DNA of 23,107 nucleotides. It comes from a virus. The translations under genes were made by a program, and so were the position numbers. Below, piece by piece: positions 7,337-13,535 of the stretch. The DNA lies in the IMG/VR virus record IMGVR_UViG_3300044825_000783, positions 1-23,107 of that record; one strand, written 5' to 3'. Below the pieces are notes generated by a model, which was not told the origin of the DNA, ran no database searches, and worked only from the letters and a program-made list of their open reading frames with translations. Every line of letters begins with the position of its first letter. The stretch's first letter is position 1.

Positions 7337-8032
7337 TCAGCTAATGAATTGCTGCCGAGGTACGAACCGTACTGCGGCTTTCTCTCTATCTTCCTCCGAG
7401 GCGATTCGCCAATCCTCGTCATATTGTGCTTTAAGCACCTGAAGGCGGTCCATCGCACCTGGGATCTTCAGCGCCAGATAGTACGCCAGACCGGAAACCA
7501 AGCACGGAAGGAAGCGGAAGGGGATGTCTTGGGTGTAGGTGCCGCCTGCACCAGCGTCCTGAATGCGCCGGAGATACCAGTAGACGAACTGATAAACACC
7601 TGTTTGATCGGGCGTAGGCCACACGACGATCTGAGGCGTCGGGGCTTGGCGGTTCACCCACACCTGAATCGGGCGTGCCTGCTGCAGCTTGTTGGGGATC
7701 GAAGAGTAGGTGCTGACGCTGATGCGCGTGATGGTCAGATCGACCTGGGTCGAGACGTTGCCTGCCCCCGTGCGGATGACATGCTCCAAGAGGTCTACGG
7801 TGTTCTGCGGGAGGTTGTAGGTGTTGGTGCCCTGCGTCAGGTTGATGGTGTCTTGTGCCACCGTCCAGAGGTTCACGCCCCGGTTGGCCCAGTCCGCGAA
7901 GAGCAGGTTCAGAGACCGCCGCGCCGTGCGCAGGTCATAGCCCGTGCGAAGCTCAGCACCACAGCGCTCGAAGGCTTCCTCAACCGCCTCGTTGAGGTCG
8001 AGGTTGAAAGCGGTGGTACCACTGGTAGTCAC
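7337..8032 (-). CDS. Head-tail connector or tail accessory factor candidate
   Basis: The 231-residue protein has, in order, a helical N-terminus (AVEEAFERCGAELRTGYDL), a LNLLFADWANRGVNLW segment, an RISVSTYSSIPNK stretch, a VVWPTPDQTG strand, a YWYLRRIQDAG strand, FRFLPCLVSGLAYYLALK and a basic RFVPRQQF end. This matches a widespread gp4/gp7-type connector family of phages with short or long tails. The start is GTG at 8032 and its first bases overlap the preceding stop (GTGA). Together with the SU10-like adaptor it would seal the portal and nucleate the tail. The family is assigned by pattern memory only. Confidence 0.72.
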   Translation of the reverse strand: MTTSGTTAFNLDLNEAVEEAFERCGAELRTGYDLRTARRSLNLLFADWANRGVNLWTVAQDTINLTQGTNTYNLPQNTVDLLEHVIRTGAGNVSTQVDLTITRISVSTYSSIPNKLQQARPIQVWVNRQAPTPQIVVWPTPDQTGVYQFVYWYLRRIQDAGAGGTYTQDIPFRFLPCLVSGLAYYLALKIPGAMDRLQVLKAQYDEDWRIASEEDREKAAVRFVPRQQFIS

Positions 8033-8208
8033 TTTTTGAGTCCCTTAAGGGTTTGCGCCAACCGCGCCTGACGACCCGTCGTCCCAGGCTTCTTAGCCGC
8101 TGCAGCGAGCTTTTTCGCCGGGATAGGCTCCCCTTCCTTGGCACCGAGCTTCTTGCGCAGTGCGCCGGGGTGTTTGATCGCCTTCTGGATCCACTTCTCC
8201 GCCATCAT
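8029..8208 (-). CDS. Small basic protein with HPGALRKK motif
   Basis: This 59-residue protein begins MMAEKWIQKAIKHPGALRKK, continues with a Lys/Ala-rich middle, and ends GRQARLAQTLKGLKK. A W-I-x-x-A-I-K-H-P-G-A-L start and an R-L-A-x-T-L-K end are features I recall from small phage proteins of unknown function. It overlaps the preceding gene by 4 bases (ATGA) and the connector by 4 bases (GTGA), so it is embedded in a strict coupling chain. The charge suggests contact with DNA or with acidic virion proteins. Confidence 0.72.
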   Translation of the reverse strand: MMAEKWIQKAIKHPGALRKKLGAKEGEPIPAKKLAAAAKKPGTTGRQARLAQTLKGLKK

Positions 8209-8441
8209 GCACTCCGTTTCTTCCCCGAAGGACTCACCGGCCAGGATTGCCTAGCAGGGCCTGTTTTGCGCTGCGCCATCGCCGTGCGTTGCGCGGAGGT
8301 GAGCTTTTTGGCAGCTTTGGCGGGGCGGCACGCGGGATAGGCGCGGGAGGACTTCTCCTCCCCCGAGCGGCCACACGCCTTCCCGGTCTTCACATCGACC
8401 CACTTCTCGCCAAACCACTTGCCGAGCCCACCTTTAGCCAC
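8205..8441 (-). CDS. Small basic Cys-containing phage protein (WVDVKTGKxCGR / YPACRP)
   Basis: The 78-residue protein opens MAKGGLGKWFGEKW and contains VDVKTGKACGRSG followed by AYPACRPAKAA, then a Lys/Arg-rich tail. The two Cys-bearing motifs are conserved in a small protein family I recall from phages and some bacteria, possibly catalogued as DUF5872; I could not verify this. Translation starts at GTG 8441, overlapping the preceding stop by 8 bases. The function is unknown; the CGRS and PACRP motifs could bind metal or a virion partner. Confidence 0.72.
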   Translation of the reverse strand: MAKGGLGKWFGEKWVDVKTGKACGRSGEEKSSRAYPACRPAKAAKKLTSAQRTAMAQRKTGPARQSWPVSPSGKKRSA

Positions 8442-8682
8442 GCTTCACCCGATTGTCAGCACCGCCCCAAGACCCGCCGCGCTTCTTGTACTCCTTCGCT
8501 GCCCATGCATTGGCGTAAGCGCTCGGGTACACATCGAACTTGCTCTTGGCTTCAGACTTGACCTGAGACCACAAAGCGGCGTTCTTGGGGGTCGACTTCG
8601 TCTCACCGCCCTTGGCGAAGGCTTTTGCCTTGGGCTTCATCAGTTCGGGGCGAATGATCCCCATACCGCGAGACGGGCGCAC
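8434..8682 (-). CDS. Small basic phage protein with PSAYANAWAAKEYKKRGG motif
   Basis: The 82-residue protein has an AFAKGGETKSTPKNAALW stretch, a central VKSEAKSKFDVYPSAYANAW helix and an AKEYKKRGGSW segment. I recall this second half from many small phage proteins of unknown role. The start is a GTG at 8682, supported by AGGAG six bases upstream; an in-frame ATG lies six codons later. It overlaps the next gene by 8 bases. It belongs to the small basic cluster next to the connector. Confidence 0.72.
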   Translation of the reverse strand: MRPSRGMGIIRPELMKPKAKAFAKGGETKSTPKNAALWSQVKSEAKSKFDVYPSAYANAWAAKEYKKRGGSWGGADNRVKRG

Positions 8683-8691
8683 TTTGGTCTC

Positions 8692-9450
8692 CTAGACGAA
8701 GCGGGTCTTCTTGTGCCGAGTCTCACACCCTGCACCCCGGACACTGCCGCCCTTGGCGTAGGTCTTCACCTTGCCGCCGCGACGGAACTCGACATCCTCA
8801 TCCACATCCCGGGTGCGAGCACGGGGGCTGGTCTTGGCCTTGTCGCCCTGCATCGCAGGGGCCTTCCGCTCCGCCGCACTCAGTGCCCGGGCACGCTCCA
8901 TCTGCGGCTCGCGGGCCATCTCGATCCGGGCCTGCTTCATCGCCTCGTCAACGCCCTCGCCCGAGCGGCGCATAGCCGGGGATACCCGGGCGGCAATCCT
9001 CTCAGCGTCAGCAGCCCGCTTTGCGGCTTGAACGGCCTCAGCAGCCTTGGCGGCGTTTGAGAACGCCTTGGCCGAACCTGCACCCATGAGAAACGCTGGC
9101 GCATCGCCACGCCCGAAGGGCACCCGCTCCACACCTTCCTTCATCCCACGCAACACCAGCCCGGGAATGTCCGACGCCGTCATGCGGGGCTTGGGGGTTT
9201 CAGCCGGTGCCTTGGCACCGCCGCCCGAAGGAATCTCAGCACGCCCGTAGAGCGTCTCTGCATCCTTGGCCGTCATGCCAGCGGATTCACCGCGCTTCCC
9301 GCCTTTGGCGGTCTTGGCGATCTCCCGACGCTGCTCTTCAGCAGTCTTGGTGCTGTATCTCCTGCCACTACCAGGAGGGAACTCAAAGTCTGGCTCTTTG
9401 GCGTCTTTGGCTTCCCGAAAGGCGCGTTGAAACGGGGTCATGGTTGCCAT
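8692..9450 (-). CDS. Ala/Lys/Arg-rich protein with KGG...RGAGC C-terminal tail
   Basis: The 252-residue protein starts MATMTPFQRAFREAKDAK, has a Thr/Lys/Glu-rich first third, and a central MTASDIPGLVLRGMKEGVER segment. A long Ala/Lys/Glu/Arg-rich region, probably helical, follows. The end reads FRRGGKVKTYAKGGSVRGAG, then a Cys and a basic tail ending TRFV. I recognise no enzyme domain. I chose ATG 9450, one base after the preceding stop; the longer frame would overlap that gene by about 100 bases. The composition would suit an internal or ejected virion protein, but that is inference. Confidence 0.7.
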   Translation of the reverse strand: MATMTPFQRAFREAKDAKEPDFEFPPGSGRRYSTKTAEEQRREIAKTAKGGKRGESAGMTAKDAETLYGRAEIPSGGGAKAPAETPKPRMTASDIPGLVLRGMKEGVERVPFGRGDAPAFLMGAGSAKAFSNAAKAAEAVQAAKRAADAERIAARVSPAMRRSGEGVDEAMKQARIEMAREPQMERARALSAAERKAPAMQGDKAKTSPRARTRDVDEDVEFRRGGKVKTYAKGGSVRGAGCETRHKKTRFV

Positions 9451-9451
9451 C

Positions 9452-9742
9452 TCACACCATCCTGCCACGCGTGTGGCCTTTGACTGCGCAGCCATCTGCG
9501 CGGGTGACTCCGCCCTTGCGATAGCCTGCTTGGTTGTACGCTGCACCTTCCCGGGCGCGGGGATCTACCGACTCCCGCATCCGCCTTGCCATGCGCTGAT
9601 CATCTCGGGCAGATTTCGCCATCGTGGGCAGAATCTTGGATAGGAAGTCCTTCTCGCCTTCGATGCCTTTGCGCATCATCTTGCGGGACTTCTCCAGCTT
9701 GGCAGATTCTTCTGCCGTGGGAGTGCGGTAGGTTCCGGGCAT
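9452..9742 (-). CDS. Small basic protein with KGGVTRADGC tail
   Basis: The 96-residue product has a charged helical region (residues about 8-60, rich in Lys, Arg, Glu and Met) and ends YRKGGVTRADGCAVKGHTRG followed by RMV. The tail resembles that of the next gene's product (KGG, then R, G, C, then basic residues) although the bodies of the proteins differ. The ATG at 9742 is preceded by GAGGAG at five bases. It lies between two other small basic genes with gaps of 9 bases and 1 base. Its function is unknown. Confidence 0.7.
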   Translation of the reverse strand: MPGTYRTPTAEESAKLEKSRKMMRKGIEGEKDFLSKILPTMAKSARDDQRMARRMRESVDPRAREGAAYNQAGYRKGGVTRADGCAVKGHTRGRMV

Positions 9743-9751
9743 GATTGCTCC

Positions 9752-10024
9752 TCAGCAGGCTTTGCCGCCGTAGGCCATCTTCTTGGGCTTGGCTTTGGCG
9801 TCTTTCTTCATGAAGGGCGGGAGTTCCTTCTTGCCCTTCGCCTTGGCGGGGGTCATGGGCATCTTGGGGGGCATGGGCTTCTTCACGGGGGACTCCTTGA
9901 CGGCACCGCCGTCGTTATGGGCCTTCGGCCCGACGAACTTCTTCGCTACGCTCGCCGGGACATCGGTCTTGCCTGCAAGAGAAGCATACATGAACCGGCG
10001 CTGTGCGTCAGACTTAATCGGCAC
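9752..10024 (-). CDS. Small Lys/Pro-rich protein with SDAQRRFM motif
   Basis: The 90-residue protein begins MPIKSDAQRRFMYASLAGK, like small phage and bacterial proteins with an S-K-A-Q-x-R-F-M start (DUF3008-like by memory). The middle is very rich in Lys, Pro and Met (PPKMPMTPAKAKGKK), and it ends KKMAYGGKAC, a shorter KGG/GGK-Cys tail. The start is GTG at 10024 with AAGGAG seven bases upstream. It overlaps the membrane-protein gene by 11 bases. The unusual composition points to a disordered, nucleic-acid- or virion-binding protein. Confidence 0.7.
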   Translation of the reverse strand: MPIKSDAQRRFMYASLAGKTDVPASVAKKFVGPKAHNDGGAVKESPVKKPMPPKMPMTPAKAKGKKELPPFMKKDAKAKPKKMAYGGKAC

Positions 10025-10217
10025 TTTCGGGCTCCTTGGGTTTCCCCCGCCCGGTGAGATTGCGCACCGTCTCCGTCTCCCAAATGCGCAGCGCAGTCCA
10101 GATGATGGTGAACAGGGCGGCGATGGAGGGTAATGCCTGCGCCAGAGTGCCTAAGACGGTAACCACCGACAGAACGTCGATGAGATTCTTCGTGGGCTCT
10201 GTCAGTTCTGTTTTCAT
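10014..10217 (-). CDS. Small membrane protein, holin candidate
   Basis: The predicted 67-residue protein has a hydrophobic stretch from about residue 12 to 46, long enough for two short membrane helices with a turn at ALPS. Polar ends flank it: MKTELTEPTK and a basic/acidic C-terminus GRGKPKEPESAD. Size, topology and charge fit a small holin, the protein that would release the signal-less endolysin into the periplasm. It is about 9.5 kb from the endolysin gene, so the role is not proved by position. The ATG overlaps the HNH gene stop (ATGA). Confidence 0.65.
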   Translation of the reverse strand: MKTELTEPTKNLIDVLSVVTVLGTLAQALPSIAALFTIIWTALRIWETETVRNLTGRGKPKEPESAD

Positions 10218-10729
10218 GCCGGCTCCGCCTCGCCTACAACTTTGTACTTGCCGACGATCTCACCAGACGCCCGCATGGCTTTGACTTTAGCTTGCGCAGC
10301 AGCCTGCATAGCATCATATCTGGCTTTGTCGGCAATACACGGATGAAGCAGTCCGTGCTCACGCGCAGACAAAATACGTAGGTTCGTCCAATGATTATTT
10401 TGGTGATCACCGTCTATGTGGTCTACATGACAGCCTTCAAACAGTTCACCAACAAACGCTTGTGCAACTAACCGGTGCACAAGAAACGCTTTGCAGCGAA
10501 CATCCCGAGGAGAGCCGTCACGCAAACGGACCTCTACATAAGGAAGTTGCCTACCGTCAGCGGAACGCTTTTTTGGCGTAAGCGCCATGATTTTTTCTGG
10601 CATCGGCACAAGGCACCCAGATTTGCCGCGACGAAAGCGCTGTACAGATTTCATGCGACCGCAGTCACTGACTTCGTACATGCCTTCATAGCCCCTTACC
10701 GGGGCCCACCGCTCAATCAGCAGTTCCAT
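10214..10729 (-). CDS. HNH homing endonuclease with NUMOD4 domain
   Basis: The 171-residue protein has an N-terminal NUMOD4 motif (W-x-P-V-x-G-Y-E-G-M-Y-E-V-S-D at about 8-22, then GRMKS). An HNH core follows: LVHRLVAQAF at 83-92, HVDHIDGDHQNN at 101-112 and a WTNLR motif at 114-118. It would nick or cut a cognate allele lacking the gene and promote its own spread by recombination. It appears to be free-standing. It overlaps the gene before it by 13 bases and the one after it by 4, which is unusually tight for a mobile gene. The last 40 residues are Ala/Lys/Glu-rich and may be an added tail. Confidence 0.87.
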   Translation of the reverse strand: MELLIERWAPVRGYEGMYEVSDCGRMKSVQRFRRGKSGCLVPMPEKIMALTPKKRSADGRQLPYVEVRLRDGSPRDVRCKAFLVHRLVAQAFVGELFEGCHVDHIDGDHQNNHWTNLRILSAREHGLLHPCIADKARYDAMQAAAQAKVKAMRASGEIVGKYKVVGEAEPA

Positions 10730-10980
10730 GCTTTCCTCGCCTTGCGTAAACGGCTGTTTGGGTCTTTTGCGGCTTCTGGGAACATCTTAGCCTGTCCCGC
10801 AGATCTTGCGCAGAATGACTTCCGCCTTGCCGCATCTTTCTCTGTTTTGGGGTTCGGAGCCGGCGGCTTCAGCCCCGGCTTTCCGGGGTTGGCAGCGTTG
10901 TAGCTGGCACGGCCCTTGGCGTTGAGACCGCCTTTAGGGTTCTTGCCTTCTTTCCGGGTCCAAGCGGGGGATTTGGGCAC
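10717..10980 (-). CDS. Small basic protein (KNPKGGLNAKGRASY motif)
   Basis: The 87-residue protein begins PKSPAWTRKEGKNPKGGLNA and then KGRASYNAAN, a motif I recall from a small phage protein family possibly named DUF6321. A Pro/Lys-rich linker leads to RRKSFCARSAGQ and a C-terminal SRLRKARKAWNC, ending in Cys. The start is a GTG at 10980 with an AGGA site upstream. It lies 9 bases after the beta-propeller gene and overlaps the HNH gene. Its function is unknown; the basic composition resembles the other small proteins of this locus. Confidence 0.72.
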   Translation of the reverse strand: MPKSPAWTRKEGKNPKGGLNAKGRASYNAANPGKPGLKPPAPNPKTEKDAARRKSFCARSAGQAKMFPEAAKDPNSRLRKARKAWNC

Positions 10981-10989
10981 GGCTCAATC

Positions 10990-11838
10990 CTAGACGATGT
11001 TGTATTGAAGAACGGAGTCGAGCGTTGAGTCAATGATAAAAAAGCTAAGTCCGTCTGGTTTGAAATAGATGCCTTGGTTCGATGTGGCACCTTGAGCGCT
11101 AAAACTGAAGGTTGCCACAGTAAACGTTGCCGTGGAAATATCCCAAGGCGTTGACAGGCTGTATTCGTTTACGTCGTTTCCGCCTGAACCATTGACGTAC
11201 ATTTTTGTGCCGTCTGGCTTGAAGGCCGCGCCGCGAGGTTGCGTTTCTTGAGATGAGACATTAAAACTCCGCACATAAGATGCGGTGCTTATGTTCCATG
11301 CAGAACTAAGGCCGTACTCGTAAACGCTTGCTGGAGTGTTTGTGGCTGTAACATACATTTTTGTTCCATCCGGCTTGAACGATATGCCAAATGGAAGTGC
11401 TGTCTGTGATACAACGCTAAAATTCTGTAAATACGAAGCAGTGCTTATATCCCATGGGGTTCCAAGGTCGTATTCATTAACGTCATCACCAGTACTTCCG
11501 AGAACGTACATCTTTGTACCGTCTGGCTTGAAAAACAAATCTGACGGTGCAGATTCTTGGGCTGAAACACTGAAGTTTCGCAAGTAAGACGCCGTGCTTA
11601 CATCCCATGGTGTACCAAGATTGTATTCGTTAATATCAACCCCGATAATTCCAATAACGTACATTTTCGCGCCGTCTGGCTTAAAAAATACGCCAGTTGG
11701 CGCAGTCTCCTGCGCCGCCACCGAAAACGATTTATTCGCGTAAACGGTATACGCCACATTCCAAGCGTTACTGGGCGGCGGCGGCGCTGACGCTGCCCGC
11801 CTCATGCGTGGGAAGCCGAAACCAAACCCGAACGACAT
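10990..11838 (-). CDS. Beta-propeller-like repeat virion protein (five FKPDGTKMYV repeats)
   Basis: The predicted protein has 282 residues. After an N-terminal FGFGFGF/Pro-rich segment there are five repeats of about 47 residues, each containing FKPDG, usually followed by TKMYV, then a VNEY strand and a TPWDISTASY turn. The unit matches YVTN/lactonase-type propeller blades, and five to seven blades could close one ring. The position among virion genes and the AT-richer composition suggest a surface-exposed adhesin or receptor-binding protein rather than an enzyme; no catalytic residue is apparent. I chose ATG 11838, which overlaps the preceding TGA by one base (TGATG), over an upstream in-frame start lying within the previous gene. 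Confidence 0.8.
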   Translation of the reverse strand: MSFGFGFGFPRMRRAASAPPPPSNAWNVAYTVYANKSFSVAAQETAPTGVFFKPDGAKMYVIGIIGVDINEYNLGTPWDVSTASYLRNFSVSAQESAPSDLFFKPDGTKMYVLGSTGDDVNEYDLGTPWDISTASYLQNFSVVSQTALPFGISFKPDGTKMYVTATNTPASVYEYGLSSAWNISTASYVRSFNVSSQETQPRGAAFKPDGTKMYVNGSGGNDVNEYSLSTPWDISTATFTVATFSFSAQGATSNQGIYFKPDGLSFFIIDSTLDSVLQYNIV

Positions 11839-12104
11839 CAGAAAATCGCCAGTAGGTTCGTATTGGGCGTTGTTACCGTAGTGCCGGTACTCCACACCCG
11901 ACGCACCTGCACAGGGATGACCTGTCCAGCCTGAAGCCCGACAAACGTCACATCAGTGCCTTGGGCAGTAGTGACTTTCACGTTCCCCGCTGCGCCAACA
12001 TAGATGATGCTGGGTTGGGCAAGGTTTACCGTATCACTGACTGTGATTGCACCCGCATCCCCCGGGAACATCGGGAACGTCGGGCTGAAATTGGTCTTTG
12101 CCAT
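11838..12104 (-). CDS. Small virion protein, spike-base-like
   Basis: The 88-residue protein contains ITVSDTVNLAQPSIIYVGAA, a VKVTTAQGTDVTFVGLQAG strand pair and VIPVQVRRVWSTGTT near the end. The order resembles the small spike-base family known from the Rhodobacter gene transfer agent and related phages, by memory only. That family forms a base for head spikes, which would suit its place directly before a propeller-like surface protein. A GGGAG ribosome site lies six bases before the ATG. The ATG abuts the TAG of a 16-codon micro-ORF whose first five codons encode the same residues (MAKTN). Confidence 0.72.
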   Translation of the reverse strand: MAKTNFSPTFPMFPGDAGAITVSDTVNLAQPSIIYVGAAGNVKVTTAQGTDVTFVGLQAGQVIPVQVRRVWSTGTTVTTPNTNLLAIF

Positions 12105-12155
12105 CTAGCACTCCCGGGCCACGCGAAGCGTGGCGGTGTAGTTGGTCTTTGCCAT
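12105..12155 (-). CDS. 16-residue micro-ORF duplicating the next gene's start (leader peptide or gene remnant)
   Basis: The ORF encodes MAKTNYTATLRVAREC and stops with TAG immediately before the ATG of the 88-residue gene. Its first 14 bases (ATGGCAAAGACCAA) are identical to the start of that gene. It has its own AGGAG six bases upstream, and a 7-bp hairpin (GCCACGC / GCGTGGC) lies inside it. It may be a translated leader that delivers ribosomes to the downstream start, or the debris of a partial tandem duplication. Expression is not shown. Confidence 0.45.
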   Translation of the reverse strand: MAKTNYTATLRVAREC

Positions 12156-12157
12156 GC

Positions 12158-12191
12158 GGGGCTCCTGCCCCGCCCCGTCAAGAGGCGGGGC
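12158..12191 (-). promoter_or_regulatory. Two mutually exclusive hairpins around the micro-ORF ribosome site
   Basis: In the transcript, GCCCCGCC (12184-12191) can pair with GGCGGGGC (12167-12174), an 8-bp stem. Alternatively GGGGC (12167-12171) can pair with GCCCC (12158-12162), leaving AGGA of the ribosome site in the tetraloop. The two stems share bases 12167-12171, so only one can form. No U-tract follows, so a translational switch or mRNA processing site fits better than a terminator. Confidence 0.5.
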
Positions 12192-12199
12192 TTATGGAC

Positions 12200-12673
12200 T
12201 TAGTTCTCGAACGTGGTGGGATTCTGAGCACCATTCGGAGCACGCTGGACGTAGCTCACCGTGATGACGGCTCGCCCCACACCCGCTGCGGTGCCCACCG
12301 CGTAGCGCACGAAGACCGGCGTGTCCGCCGTGGTCGAGGTCTGCCAAGCAAGCTGCGTCGCAGCCGTGGCCGCGCCCCGGAACCGGCCACCAGCCGTGGT
12401 GGCAATCGCCGCCATCAGCTCCGTACCGCCCGAAGTGCTGCCCACCGACACCGTAGAGGTCGAAGTGCCGCCCGGGACCACCACCTGATCGACCGTGATG
12501 TCCACGATCTGCGAGCCCTGCGGAAGGATGCCCAGCGGCGTATCGACATTGCCCACACCCGCCGTGACGACGCCCGTGTCAAGCGACTGGGTCAGGACAA
12601 CAAGGCCCGTGTTGCGGCCAGCGCCGTAACGCTGGGTGCCCGAGCGGATCGGGCCGGAGAAGGTCGAGAACAT
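12200..12673 (-). CDS. Virion structural protein, beta-rich
   Basis: The 157-residue protein starts MFSTFSGPIRSGTQRYGAG and NTGLVVLTQS, has an LPQGSQIVDITVDQVVVP stretch near 50-67, then Gly/Thr/Ser-rich beta sequence ending TVSYVQRAPNG. Its pattern is typical of small head-decoration or surface proteins encoded near capsid genes. The ribosome site GAGGTG is formed by the last codons and stop of the homing endonuclease gene, four bases before it. Without that insertion the gene would follow the capsid terminators directly. The function is inferred only from composition and position. Confidence 0.68.
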   Translation of the reverse strand: MFSTFSGPIRSGTQRYGAGRNTGLVVLTQSLDTGVVTAGVGNVDTPLGILPQGSQIVDITVDQVVVPGGTSTSTVSVGSTSGGTELMAAIATTAGGRFRGAATAATQLAWQTSTTADTPVFVRYAVGTAAGVGRAVITVSYVQRAPNGAQNPTTFEN

Positions 12674-12677
12674 ATGG

Positions 12678-13415
12678 TCACCTCAGTTTGTAGCGTCTAG
12701 CCAGAACACTGACGCTGTTTGCGGAACATCCTAGCTCTCTGGCGAGCGTCTTAAAAGTCTTGTCCGGGTTGGACCGGATGAACTCAACCTTGTCCGAGAC
12801 GCCCCGGTCGTAGCTTAAACGCCGGGGCGGTGGCGTTTTACCATAAGCAGCGGCGTGCTGCAAGTACAGTTTGCGAACAGAAGAAGGCTGGAGCCCGACA
12901 ACTCTTGCCCGTTCGGCGTAAGACAGGTGGTCATTGTTGACCACATATTCGATTTTGGCCCGGTGTGCGGGGTCTTTGAGGCGTCTGTCAGTTTGCGCTT
13001 GCGCTAGATGCTTCGCTTCGTTTGGCGTTAGCGCTTTGGCTTGTGCCCGCTTGGTCTCTGAAATTTTTTGCTTTGTGTAGTCACTATGCAATCGCCCCAT
13101 CATGGGGAATGCATCTAAGGCAATGTTGTAACCGGGGGCTTCTTCAAACGTAAGCTCACCTTTAAGTACCAGCAGTTCTATCTCTCTAGCGTCTTGCTCT
13201 TCCGTGCAAGATGCCTCTTCAATCCACTCAAATACATCTTCTCCGTAGACGTTAAAGGCGGTTTGAAGACGTTCGTTTGGATGTTCCCCCCTGCGAAGAA
13301 GACGGAAATGCTCCGCTCGGCGCTTAAACAAATTGCGGGACGAACCAACATAACACAGTCGCTCCGCATGGTTGACTATGCGGTATACACCAGTATGCTG
13401 TGTTGCGTAGGGCAT
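12678..13415 (-). CDS. GIY-YIG homing endonuclease
   Basis: The 245-residue protein has the GIY-YIG nuclease core near its start: GVYRIVNH at 9-16, LCYVGSS at 20-26, then NLFKRRAEHF with the catalytic Arg region and a downstream Glu-rich helix. A NUMOD3-like segment (YTKQKISETKRAQ) and two C-terminal helix-turn-helix-like regions (YAERARVVGLQPSSVRKL; FKTLARELGCSANSVS) should bind DNA. It resembles free-standing Seg-like or intron-encoded homing enzymes. No split gene is visible next to it, so it is probably free-standing. I chose ATG 13415; a TTG at 13424 is an alternative because AGGAG lies only 3 bases before it and 12 before the ATG. Confidence 0.88.
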   Translation of the reverse strand: MPYATQHTGVYRIVNHAERLCYVGSSRNLFKRRAEHFRLLRRGEHPNERLQTAFNVYGEDVFEWIEEASCTEEQDAREIELLVLKGELTFEEAPGYNIALDAFPMMGRLHSDYTKQKISETKRAQAKALTPNEAKHLAQAQTDRRLKDPAHRAKIEYVVNNDHLSYAERARVVGLQPSSVRKLYLQHAAAYGKTPPPRRLSYDRGVSDKVEFIRSNPDKTFKTLARELGCSANSVSVLARRYKLR

Positions 13416-13439
13416 AAGGGCCAAAATCTCCTGAACGCC

Positions 13440-13468
13440 ATACTAGCCTAAAAACAAAACCCCGTCAA
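13440..13468 (-). promoter_or_regulatory. Possible sigma70-type promoter overlapping the second capsid terminator
   Basis: On the minus strand TTGACG (13463-13468) is followed after 17 bases by TAGTAT (13440-13445), matching the -35 at 5/6 and the -10 at 4/6 positions. The -35 is exactly the loop of the terminator hairpin. Transcription would start near 13433, about 18 bases before the endonuclease ATG, and supply the downstream genes after termination. Confidence 0.45.
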
Positions 13469-13477
13469 GGGTTTTGT
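13449..13477 (-). terminator. Second intrinsic terminator after the capsid gene
   Basis: ACAAAACCC (13469-13477) pairs perfectly with GGGTTTTGT (13454-13462), a 9-bp stem with a 6-base loop, followed in the transcript by UUUUA. The stem is AT-rich at its base, so it may be weaker than the upstream terminator. Confidence 0.65.
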
Positions 13478-13535
13478 CAGCCTGCGCCGTCTTGAGGAGA
13501 AGTCCGCCGAGTCGGTCGGTGCAGGGGGTTGATTT

